Of a DNA stretch of 64,000 nucleotides, positions 10,896 to 21,530 are shown piece by piece. The stretch is from positions 7,872,411-7,936,410 of the forward strand of contig CM029121.1 in NCBI GenBank assembly GCA_016859345.1, in the 5' to 3' direction. The stretch is from Istiophorus platypterus. Lineage: Eukaryota > Chordata > Actinopteri > Istiophoriformes > Istiophoridae. A program made the position numbers and the translations under genes. Under the pieces are notes generated by a model. It was not told the origin of the DNA, searched no databases, and worked only from the letters and a program-made list of their open reading frames with translations. Numbering within the stretch: the stretch's first letter is position 1; every line of letters starts with the position of its first letter.

Positions 10896-11211
10896 GGGTA
10901 CACCGTGGGAGTTCAAGGAAGAATGGCTCCCTACAACCAAGGCTCCCTCGGTGAACGCTGTCACCCGGCAACAAGCGCGAGGAAGACGAGAAGACCCTCA
11001 AGACCACGCACAGACCCTATGCTTAGGCCGTAAACCTGGGGACGCAGATCTCGTGACCATGCAGGAACGAGACTCAGACATCCAAGCCATCCGACAACTT
11101 GTTGCAAATCCCCCAATTCATGCAAACCAAATCCAGCCTTTCAGACCACTCTCGCCCTCTGAAGGAGCACAGTCAACTCCTCCCCAGAGGGATGGAGATG
11201 TGACACAGTAG
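10896..11211 (+). pseudogene. C-terminal tail of pol, copy 2, ending where integrase would start
   Basis: The tail contains DLVTMQERDSDIQAIRQLV, a segment like the linker that precedes the integrase zinc-binding domain in Gypsy and retroviral Pol. Soon after, the frame reads FRPLSPSEGAQS and stops at 11211. No integrase core follows. Copy 3 ends at the equivalent point. Confidence 0.6.
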
Positions 11212-11718
11212 GAAAGGGGGGAATAACTGCATACCATAGGCCACAAGCACAGTGTTCATAAGGGTTCCTCAAGGAGCCATCATACATATCGAGAACATAG
11301 TCCTCCATCACCTCAACCCCGATAGACATGATAGCCACCTAACAATCTTTCTTCCTCTTCCCTTTCTCCTTCCCGTCCTTTTGTTCTTTGGTATTATTTT
11401 CATGTGTTTATGTTTATGTTTTGTTCACTCCACTAGGGAACCACAGCAATAATATCAAACGGCAAAGAATGTGACAACCTTGATTGTATCATGTCTTGAC
11501 ACTAGACTTTAGCTAATGTTATGAGAACTCTGCCCAGAGTTAGCCTCAGAACTGCCCAGATGCTAAAGCCCTCTGCACTCTTAAGAACTGTATGAACTGT
11601 CACCTCCTGTTAACCACAGGAACACATGGACTTTGAAACCCAGGTTACACACAAGCTACAGAACTGTTCGGCCCTAATTTGATCCAAAGGCCGCGACCAG
11701 CATCCCAGCCTTCAGATC
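11212..11718 (+). other. 3' non-coding region with a short hydrophobic reading frame, copy 2
   Basis: The frame from 11240 to 11452 has no ATG near its start. It encodes a polar stretch (VPQGAIIHIENIVLHHLNP) and then about 25 mostly hydrophobic residues (LPLPFLLPVLLFFGIIF and on), like a membrane anchor with a very short tail. Copy 3 keeps the same segment (51587-51772, - strand) with a frameshift at the end. A remnant of an envelope-type anchor is one possibility; a chance frame is another. The remainder is non-coding. Confidence 0.35.
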
Positions 11719-11728
11719 AAAGGGGGGA
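11718..11728 (+). other. Polypurine tract before LTR (copy 2)
   Basis: A purine run of AAAGGGGGGA type abuts the LTR start TGTTGTG. It is the presumed plus-strand primer site. Confidence 0.8.
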
Positions 11729-13774
11729 TGTTGTGCCTCACTAACGGACTGTAAGACAAAGAAGGCCTACAGGCACACCCAAACCTGGGATCCAGCTAAG
11801 GCCACGTGTAAATAACCAAGGAGACAAAGAACTCAGCAGAGCATCCCCCACCACGAGGTCCCAGTTGGATACCTGACCAAATGGACGACCCCCAACGGGC
11901 GCGGTGCCCTCCGAACAGCGGGACCATAAAATCTCCACGGATCCCATTGGGCTAAATCCGTCAGAATCACCACCAATTCGTGACGTCACCTAAAGTTATA
12001 TTAACACAGAAACTCCTGAAACTCGTCCCTTCTGCGTTGGACCCTTCTGCGTTGGACCCTTCTGCGTTGCACCCTTCTGCGTTGGACCCTCGCCAAGACC
12101 AGAGAACTCCTCGCCAATAGAAGTGGCATCAACAACCGCACCCAGATCTAGACCTCGTCCTCGTGGCGAACACTAGTTGTAGTCAAAGTTTCTGAGTTAA
12201 CTAACTAACCGTGAGTCAGCGAATTCCGCTGTTCCAGCCGCCCTCGCTCTTCGCTGTGTGTCGCGCCGACACCGTTCAACTCGTACCAGAGTCGCAGACC
12301 GGCCCTCGCTCCCGGACGTCCAAGGAGGTGAAACCTGGTAGCTAACGTGTCCTACCCGTTTCACGAAGAAGACGAAAGGACACAGATCTCGCTTCTTCTG
12401 AGTCGACGAAATTCCCGCCGTGAGCGGAATCAAGCACCTCGTCGGAGACTAACCATCTCGTCGAGAAAATAAGTTAGCCGCCGAGCGCTAACCAACGACT
12501 CTTCTCCTGCAAGCGACGCCGAGGAGGCTCGCCCGCACCGCTGGACTCGTCAAAAAGTAAGAGGCTTATAGCTCTGGGCAGACGTTAGTAACTAAAGTGT
12601 AATAAGCTGTCGAATGTTTATGATTACATGGGTTGTGTGTTATTTAATTCATATGTGAACATCATTGAATGAATTATAAGTTATCCGTCTGCAGCGGATA
12701 ACTTCTGTCCCGCTCTGTATCACGATCGAGACCAGTACTTTCTGTGTCAGTTAAAGGCCCAGACTCGCGACACTCATCAACTGAGTCGAGTAAAGTCTGT
12801 GTGATACAGGAAATACTGTCTCTAAAACCACGATCGTCAGAGCGTCTTTGGTTGAACTTGTCTGTTTCTGCTTCCACTAACGCGACACGTTCGATTGAGC
12901 CCGAACGCCGCCCTGGAGGGTTCGAACCTGCCCCACCTAGTTTCTTTGTCCAGTCTGGTGGTAACGGTGTAACGTCACTACATTCCACAGACTCCCTTCC
13001 GGCCGACCCTCGCGTGACGTGACTGTAACTAGACACGTCCGCCACCTCAGTCCGCCTCCCTTCGGGCGCGCACACACATAGACCCCCCCTTCACGCCCTC
13101 ACACACTCACACACTTATACACACACCACCATACAGATACTCACACATACTCACACATACCTACCTCAATACTTACACAATTTCACGATCGGTAGCTAGT
13201 AGTAAATAATAAGATTTTTTATTTGAAAGTGATGATAATTGAAGGTGATATTGCTGATGATAATAAATTCTGTTATTGCTAAAAGAGAAGTTTATTTGTG
13301 TTTCTGTTCACGACTGTGATAACAAGCTGGTTGACAAGGTCAGTGCCGACCTCTTTACCTTCTTATTCACTATAGAATTAACAATAGTTCCAAATTATTG
13401 GCAATTCTGAGTGAACACCCTTTCTTGAGACTGAATCCAACAGTTGGTTATTGGTCCGGGTTTGTCCCGGTGGTGCCCCGTTCTTGATGGTTTAAATTGA
13501 TCGGATTCTGTTAATTTTAATAATTACTCGAGATTATCCTTGATAATCAGTAATTGTAGCTAATAGCCAATTCATTGCTCCTGCACTGCACAACGGATGG
13601 TGCCTTATGTGAGGTTGCATCTGAATTTCAGCTATTAGTCCGGTTTTCAGTGGTGCCCGTTAGTAATCCTGATTAAGCCAATCCATCCAAATCTTTACAA
13701 TTATTAATGATTATTTTAATAATCACTAATTATTGCCAATAACCAAGTCCTGTATTAGGCTCCGAAGCACAACA
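11729..13774 (+). repeat. 3' LTR of copy 2
   Basis: A 2046 bp LTR that begins TGTTGTGCCTCAC and ends GAAGCACAACA, so its ends form an inverted TGTTGTG/CACAACA. It carries four 15 bp minisatellite units (about 12027-12090), a perfect CRE palindrome at 11981, an AATAAA at 13262, the 27 bp palindrome at 12678-12704, and a CA-rich tract near 13070-13165. The flank is a (TG)n microsatellite, so target-site duplication cannot be judged. Confidence 0.9.
11981..11988 (+). promoter_or_regulatory. CRE-like palindrome in LTR
   Basis: A perfect TGACGTCA lies upstream of a TTATATTAA sequence in the LTR. It is also present at 51043-51050 in the left LTR of copy 3, damaged in the right LTR and absent from the LTR at 3199. 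CREB/ATF binding is inference. Confidence 0.35.
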
Positions 13775-13782
13775 CGTGCATA

Positions 13783-13790
13783 CGTGTGTG

Positions 13791-13858
<68 letters not shown>

Positions 13859-13870
13859 TGTTTGTGTGTT
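13783..13870. repeat. (TG)n microsatellite
   Basis: About 80 bases of TG dinucleotide with a few TTTG interruptions begin just after the LTR end. Confidence 0.95.
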
Positions 13871-13874
13871 TCTA

Positions 13875-16550
13875 AAAAAATTGAGAGAAAAATACATGGC
13901 TAAAAAGCTACTGTGACTATGTGTCTCTGTGTGCATGTGTATACATATGTATGTAAATGTCCTCTCTTATTCCACTATTTCAAACTACATGTCACAGCAA
14001 CATGAAAGTGAAAATGTCTGTAATTTACAAACTATGTATGTATACTGTAAGTAGATATTCAATCCCTAATAATACCCTGTGCACCATGGTCTTAATAACA
14101 AGAACTTGTGTTGTGTTATGGTACGTTATGTTCAGTTCATGAGGGCTAAAGTGTTGTATAGGGCCTTTACTGTAGAAGTGTTCTCATCTCTTTTAGAAAA
14201 ATGTACTACCATAATTTCCACTACAACGGGTTTATGGCAGCAAACATGGTCTCATTCCCAAGGTGTCACATACGGACCATATGTGATGAGTGACAAGTTA
14301 AGAGTGTAGGATGTAGGATGTATGAACCTACTCAGGTCTATGAAAAAGAATGGCTGATAACTGTTAGAAACCAAACAAAATGCCTGGAGACTTATATTCA
14401 CTCTGGCATGAGCAAGCATTGTCTTATCCAACTAAACGGCATTTTTATAAGGTGCCAACAGTAACCAAAATCTAGCTGCACAAGATGAAACACTTCTGGT
14501 AAAGCAGTGTATCTATAAGGTGCTTTTACATGGGAGAAGTAATGGGAGGGCCTTTACTAATATTTCTGTAAAATAGGTCTTTTAACAAACTGCACTGACA
14601 TCATGAAAATGGGACACAAACATGCTCCTGGGCTGCAGAGTCACCATTATTGCTGTTCTGTTGTTGTATCTAAGAAATCAAATTGCAAACAGTGCTCTGT
14701 ATAGAGAACATTTAGTCTTGATGCTACACTGCAATGCTACCCTTGTCCCTCTGTTCCAATCAGGCCATCTGTGTAAACACTAGTCACTAATCTACCATAA
14801 TAGAAAGCACAATTCCCTCACCTTGGCATCTGTTACAGCGGCCAATGTGTTCCTCTTTTTAACATCAGGTCAAAGTCGCAAGTGACATCCATATCCAAAG
14901 AAGACCTAGGCTCTTCCCACACAGCTCTACTCCACATTGACATTTAAAGTGTTATGACTGCTGTTGTTTACCTTACTAAGGTGAGAATTTCCTCCCACAA
15001 AAAATTACTCGATATGTCATTTTTGCAAGCAGCCCTTTACCTCCCATAGTTATGTTTTTTGTTTGTGAGACAGCACCAGTTTTTTCAGCAAATGCCTCAA
15101 AATGACATGTTTAAGTGGCCTTAGTCATGGCCTTGTAATGGAAGCAAAAGAGGAGGTCAGTTTACACTGTTACATGTTAAGAAAGTCCACAAAGGGAAGA
15201 GGATGGGGTGGATGGATAGGTTGGCAAAACATTGGACTTACATAGGAGAAGGTTTTTCCATTTCAAACCAATAGTGAACATTTTAACCATGAGCATAATC
15301 ACTTTATAAACTTAGCCATGTGTTTATTATTGTAACCATAGTGACGAACATCCTCTTACCTCAATGAAGTTCTTATTTTAACCCAAACAATCATTAATTT
15401 TTTTCAACAGTGATTTTTATCTCGTCCATGCAATAATTCTTTTGTCCCAGGTCCATTATCAAGCCAATCTTGCCAATCAAAAATTACCCTTGTTCCTCAT
15501 TCTTTGTGTCATTTATCTCACAGGTACCCACCACCACCCAGCTCCAATTGCCGCTAGCTCACTCAAGACTCCCTGCTGGGGCACACTCAGTCAACCTCCT
15601 GCAGAGTGTTGCTTGCAATTATGGTTGGTGAAGTCTGTTTCAGTTGCAGCAGTAAATGCATCAAATCGTAGGTCACAGTTCATATCAGAAAAATACACTA
15701 TTTTTGCCAGTTTACACCTTAAATTTGTCGTGATCATTGCTACGTTCTTGAAATGGGCGACAAACTCTGTAGTATGGGATGTTAGCGCATTCATTTTTTG
15801 CCCATGTCTGTAACATTAACACTTACTGTATGCTTCCACCTACTTATAAATGTTAGCACATACTGTGTCATATGATCATGTATGAGATTTGAATTCCCCC
15901 TTTTCCTGCCCAAACAAGTCTGGAGAATCATAAATGTGCTGCTGCTCGCCACCTCCTGAGTTACATTTTAGCAATCAGCAGGGGACAGCTGCCAGATGGA
16001 CTCTAAAGCCTCTTCTCTCACCTCAAAAATCCACCACTAGCCCAGACTTGATGTCTACATAATTAGTGCCAACATATCTGAAATTTAGATTTTTTTCTAC
16101 TCAGAAAATTAACATATGCAGCGACGGATGCTTGCTACTGGTGCAGTGCTCATGAAGGAAGATGGGCTCTTCAGCAGATCCCTCTTGAGCAAGAGTGGTT
16201 TCATGAAAATACCAACGGTATCAAAATTTTTTTTAATGATTATTAACAGCAGTGATGTGTATTGCAATTTCACACTTGTAAAAGTAAGGTTGTTGTTGAG
16301 ATTGGATCAGTCTATAATCCCTGCAAATAGTTGACAAAACACCAAATACTGACCAGTTAAACATGATGCAAAGCATTTAGTTAGTAGGATGAGAGAACTT
16401 GGTGGAGGACATCCTTTTCCACACTTTAAAGTGAGTTTATTGACATACAGTATAAATTAATGACTTGAACCAGTGAGGTCTAAGATAGAGTAAATTATAG
16501 CAAACTATTTATCATTCTGTTTTGTAACATCCATGCAATCTGTGCAATAG
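13875..16550. other. Intergenic sequence, no gene recognised
   Basis: AT-rich single-copy-looking sequence. The longest open frames (for example 15442-15813, 123 codons) have no recognisable motif or splice-flanked structure. No tRNA or rRNA gene is seen. Confidence 0.6.
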
Positions 16551-16559
16551 TTTTAATGG

Positions 16560-16943
16560 TGTGTCGCACACGGCTTCTATCATAGACAAGTGTGGTTCAA
16601 CTTGGTTTGTGTATTAGGAGCAAACTTTTATTAATTCATTAGTTCCTGCACACATTTTATACGTCTCTCTCGCTCACATGTTGTTGTGTTTCTTTGGGGC
16701 AACCAAGGTCTTAAGAGCTGCCACTTAAGCTCTTGTGGCACAGTTTCTTAGCAACAGTTTGCTCTGACCTCGGATGATTTTAGTTGTCTTAATGTGTGGA
16801 GTTTGTTTGTTCTCCTGTGTTGTCCATGAAGCCCTTCCACGTCATCACTTGTATAAATGAATGTCGACACAATACCATTCTATCAAGATACACCTGAACA
16901 CTTCGCTACGAATCAAAGGCTTCTTTAAATCATTCATAACACA
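16560..16943 (+). repeat. Possible solo LTR
   Basis: It starts TGTGTCGC and ends CATAACA. Near the right it has a CRE-like ACGTCA and GTATAAAT, followed by an end resembling the R/U5 of fish LTRs. No target-site duplication or partner is seen, so this is only a candidate. Confidence 0.25.
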
Positions 16944-17149
16944 TACAAAGACATGTTGAAAGGAAGAAGGAATTGGGAGCAAAAAGTCAAGAAGAAAAAG
17001 CAACAGATGCTTGATGGTGAAAAAGCAACAGTGTAGAGTACATCACATGAATATGCTTTGCCGAATCCATTCCATCTGTCTGCCTCTTATTTACTCTACT
17101 TTTATTGATTTAATCAAGTTCCCACCAACACACGACCACCACACGCGAG

Positions 17150-17192
17150 TGTGTTGGTGTGTGTTTGTGTGTGTTTGTGTGTGTGTGTTGGG
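17150..17192. repeat. (TG)n-rich microsatellite
   Basis: An imperfect TG/TTTG tract. Confidence 0.8.
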
Positions 17193-18829
17193 AACATGTC
17201 CTGGTGGCCTGGTGGAGCTCCTTTAAACACTTTTCATGTGTGGAATGAGCAAACAGGGATTTTATTAGGTGCACAAGGCTGAATTTATGGTGATCAATCT
17301 CTGCTCATCAGTCACCTGGAATGACCTGACTGACCGCAGCATTAAGATGGATGAAGAGACTATAGTGGAGAAAGACAGGTGTGGTTTAAACTGAGTGGAA
17401 ATTCAGGGGAAGTAGGTGGTTTGTGCTGATGAAAGTAAGGGTAAACACAAAGAAAGACAAAGAGACAGAAGAGGAGCAATGGATTGACCTCCCAACCCCA
17501 TTCTCATGTGCTCTAAGAAATAAAAACAAAAAACACTGTAGTTATTGTTATTACAAAATAGTTTCAGCGGTCATTTCACTCTTGTTGAATTAAAATAATT
17601 AAACGCATACCTGCAAGTTGTATACATGGATGGACTCTGTAAGTGCACAGTTAAAATGCCATGTGCCATGTGCCATGCAAAGAAACACTCCAGATAATAT
17701 TATTCAGTACATTTACACAATATACTTACAGTAACCTAGGGCTAATGAAAAATGTTCTCAACAAGGTGCCTTTCACAGTCTCTTTTTGCAAATGCTATTA
17801 ATTATGTAGATTAAATTCACACAATTTTCTGAACAAGCTAATTTTGCATTTCTTTGTGCATATGCCTGGTATGAAGACCATTATGTGTGCAACCCAATAT
17901 TTAAAGTTCCACTGTTTCACTTAACAGACCACAGTGGTAGTTTTACATCTTTAAATTCATTGCTGTAGCTACAGATTGAGTGTACTTAAGATTATGGCTG
18001 ACAATTTTCCAATGCATATGATTAGCTTTTCGGCTGACTCCTTGTCTTCAAGGCAGCCAGTGAGTGCCACATGCATATCAATGTCCCTGTTATTATTATT
18101 ACTACAAATTTTTAATTACTATTTTACTGGACAGCAAGAGTAGAGAGGTTATAGGAAATAAGGGAGAGGGTGATGTGCAGCTGGATTTGAATCAGGAAAG
18201 TTATGTTTCATGGTCAATATCTTAGACCTAATATCCCTGGTATGATTGGCTTTTTGGAGTATCCCTGTTATGTGTAGCTTATTAAGTTATACATTATATT
18301 ATTATATTATTATATAATTTTATCATTATATCATTATATCGTGATTTCAAATATCTCATTCCAGCTTTGAGAAACCTGAATATGCTTAGTAAAGTACTTT
18401 CCCTGTCTTTATGCCTTGAGGCATTGCCCCCTTCCAGACAGTGTACAGCCCTCGATACAGGATGTTTCTGCAGGATAACCTTGAGGTACCTCGAAAGAAA
18501 TTAACGAGTGTATTTAAAATGTTAGCTAATAGTGCACTACAGATGTGAAGCAAACACACCAAAGCACATAATCAAACTTCATCAAAAAAAAAAAAAACAA
18601 AACCCAACTGTATCGCAACAATGATACTGACAATCCCCAGAAGCATCCCCGCTTGGAGATGCTTTGCCAGCAGCCATAGCATCACAGGGTTTCAATAGTG
18701 TTGTTGATTAATGCCACTCAGACCACTGTCATCTCAACAAGTGCTGAGATTTCAAGCTCTTTTAGCAAATAAGCCAATTCTTTCTCCATGTTTTTATGTG
18801 TGAAAAAATAAATCATATAAATCATAAGT
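17193..18829. other. Intergenic sequence, no gene recognised
   Basis: AT-rich. Contains three tandem copies of GTGCCAT near 17658, an ATT/ATC-rich tract at 18290-18345 and a poly-A run near 18585. Nothing coding can be supported. Confidence 0.6.
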
Positions 18830-19020
18830 ATACTTACTCAAGAAGGCTACTATACCTAAGTGCAATTTTCTGGTACTTGTACTTTACTTGAGTATTTCCA
18901 TTTTCCGCTACTCTATAAGCTGCTTGTACTCCACTGCAATTCAGAGGAAAAGGTTGTAGTTTTCTCCCCACAACATTTATTGACATCTATTGTTACTGAT
19001 ATAAAGGTATAAAGATTTCT
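18830..19020. repeat. Fragment of an abundant teleost dispersed repeat
   Basis: The stretch TACTTGAGTATTTCCATTTT followed by a CTACTC/TGTACTCCACTGCA sequence matches my memory of a very common non-autonomous repeat in fish genomes. The exact family name and ends are not determined here. Confidence 0.5.
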
Positions 19021-19139
19021 CCTATGACACATATAATCATCTTATAAATTCTGTTATACTGTCAGAGAAAAAATTATTCATCTTTCAGTGTCGATCAATG
19101 GAACATTTTGAAACCAATGGCAGGATGCCAATGCCAATG

Positions 19140-19470
19140 GCAGTGGGATGGTTCAGGACACAGTTCAAGTTTCTACAACAATCAGAGTCTTTACTTGGAA
19201 TAAGTTTGGTAAACAAGCAGGCAGGACAGGACAGGACAACAAATCCAAAATGGGCAAAAGACAAGGTCATAGACTGGGCTATGAACAAACAAAAAACAGG
19301 AACACTACCAGTAGGAGAAGGCTAGAACACTGTCACTAGTAACAAAGATGAACTAGCAGAGAGGGAAGGGACCACACACACTCAATACGCTAGGAGAGGG
19401 AAGAGAATTGGACACAGGTGACACAAATCAGGTTTGGGGCAGACACAAAGGCGTGAAGCACATGCAAGCA
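19140..19470. repeat. Probable dispersed repeat fragment
   Basis: A GA/CA-rich sequence with ACAGGTGACACAAATCAGG and repeated GGACAGGAC motifs, similar in style to common fish transposon sequence. Open frames across it are not gene-like. Confidence 0.35.
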
Positions 19471-21049
19471 AGAATAGGAGGTAGCAGTCTGATCAGATCT
19501 GGTAAATCACCACAGAACATTTCATCTACTTTATGTTTGGCCAGCTTGTGTTATCATTCCATGCTAATCCAAATCAGCTTTCTGATGGAATACAGCATCA
19601 GAGTGTGACCCCTGAGTAACTGAATAATGTAAAAGGTGTAAATGTCTATGTGAAAGTTTCTATGTCGAGAGCCCCACTTTTATCTGCCTGCTGCCAAGTT
19701 AAAGAGGACTCCCTGTGGGGAAGATTTCAGATTATATGAAAACAGCAGAGAGTATGCAAGTGGGCATCCAGATAAAATTGAGAAAATTGTCACTCCCTAT
19801 CCTGCCATCGCCATTTTCACTATCCAACCTCCTAAAGACACAGCAAGGCCAATTAACCTTCCTCATTACCGCTGCAATAGACCTTCCGCTCCAGAGGATG
19901 GAAGGAGATGGGAAACAGGATGGGGGAGTGGCTGAGGGTTGTGGGTGGTGAGAATGGGGTGTTGATGGGTGGCAGTGCAGTAGAGGGAAGGAAGAATGAA
20001 AAAAGAAAAACGCAATTTGTCATACCATTGTCGGCTTCTGCTCTCCCCTATCCCCTGTTGCACAAGGAGCATGGATTCATGAGGCGAGGCTTGCGTGTCA
20101 GCCCAGCTGCTGCATCTATTTAAATGAGACTCACAGCTTCATGAAGTGAGACCGCGTATCCTTTCAATATGCAGCTCTGCAACCACTGTGCATGTCTTGA
20201 TGAAGGGAGGTAGACGCAGAGTCGAGACAGGGGAGATGGCAAGAGTCTAGTGCAAGCTAATCTGAGAGAAAGAAACAGAATAAACCCATTTTGAACATAA
20301 CTACGGATGCATGAGAGAGATTGAAAGTGTGGAGGAGGTCTGTGGCCATAATAGATCACTAGGAAGCAAGCAGTGACTGTAAAAGACAAACCGTGTTGAC
20401 AGGAAAAGACATTGACTCATTATTCAGTTGCTATGAGGAAAGAAATAAAAAAAACTCTCTCTGTCATCACATGTGTTATATATTTCATCAGATAAAGGGG
20501 TCTTTTGAAAAGACAAGCTAAAATCCATTAAGTGCTTTTTGTGCTATTGGTAGCTTAGGAAGCAGCATGAATGACGCCTGTGAGTATTTAATAAAATATT
20601 AATTACAAGTATGGCTTCATAAATGATCCTAAAATATTCTATACAAATGTGATTTAGAGAAAAACAATTATGCTCTCTCCATTTATTTTATTTGGCTTAG
20701 AGGAGGCTTCTTAGAAAGGGAAGATCCACTATTGTAAACCTTTAGGTTTTGGGGAGCCGTACTCATCCTGTGACATCAGTTGTGTAATGTCTTCGGTTGC
20801 TCTAGAGGAGCAGAGAAAAGATGACTTCTGGCTTAGGCTTGTAGATGACAAATTTGTAACAGACAGCCTGCGTTACGAGTTTGTTACAGAGTTTGAAAGA
20901 TGTGGTCATTAACCATATAGGTAAGGTCTGTTGGCTATGTTAAGGGAAGAGTAGGATCCAACACTTTCGGATCCCACACTTTTGACCACTTCACTCATGC
21001 AAGCGACTAACTCATACACTTTCTTAGTCATGTTAGCGGCTATGGCAGT
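19471..21049. other. Intergenic sequence, no gene recognised
   Basis: No coding exon, RNA gene or clear repeat can be supported in this stretch. Confidence 0.5.
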
Positions 21050-21530
21050 GTTGGCCACGTCAGTCTGTCAGTCGATCAACCAGACTGAAATATCTTAACA
21101 ACAATTGGATGGATTTCAATGACCTTTGGTACAGACATTCACACTCTCCAGGGGATGATCCCCTGACTTTTCCCCTACGGCACAATGAGGTTAGGTGTGT
21201 TGTTTTTTTTGAGTAAAACTTCTCAACAAGTACTGGATAGATTTCCTTGAAAGATACATTTATGTTTATCTTTGGTGGTCCCTTATCCTTTCATCTAGTG
21301 TCATCATCAGTTCAGAAGTTCCTTATACCTGGAAATATCATGACATTCCAAACAGCCTCAACCCTACTTTGTGTTTAGTGCTAATCAGCAAAAATTAGCA
21401 TGCTAGCCACCAATATAATATATTGAATACACTAAACATTTACCCAGTAACATCAGCATGCAGAAAATCTGATGTTAGCATTCACCTCAAAGCAACAGCT
21501 ATATGGCAGTGTAATGCTAAATATCTGGAG
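21050..21530 (+). repeat. Teleost dispersed repeat fragment
   Basis: Contains GACTGAAATATCTTAACAAC, ATTGGATGGATTTC, 'tttggtacagacattca' and a second, diverged round of the same phrases, then TTTGTGTTTAGTGCTAATCAGC and TTAGCATGCTAGCC. I recall this phrase order from a widespread fish repeat. It is internally repetitive and non-coding. Confidence 0.6.

Larger units (their letters stand above)
5071..11728 (+). mobile_element. Gypsy-like LTR retrotransposon copy 2, internal region
   Basis: The order is leader, gag, PR1, PR2, linker, RT, RNase H-like tether, second RNase H, short tail, non-coding 3' region, polypurine tract. It is bounded by LTRs at 3199-5070 and 11729-13774. Reading frames are broken throughout by small indels. 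No integrase (no zinc-binding HHCC or D,D-35-E pattern) is visible anywhere in it. Placement in Ty3/Gypsy rests on the PR-RT-RNH order and on RT and RNase H motifs. Confidence 0.85.

Noticed and set aside
15442..15813. 123-codon open frame
   Set aside because: No motif, no splice context, composition like the surrounding non-coding DNA.
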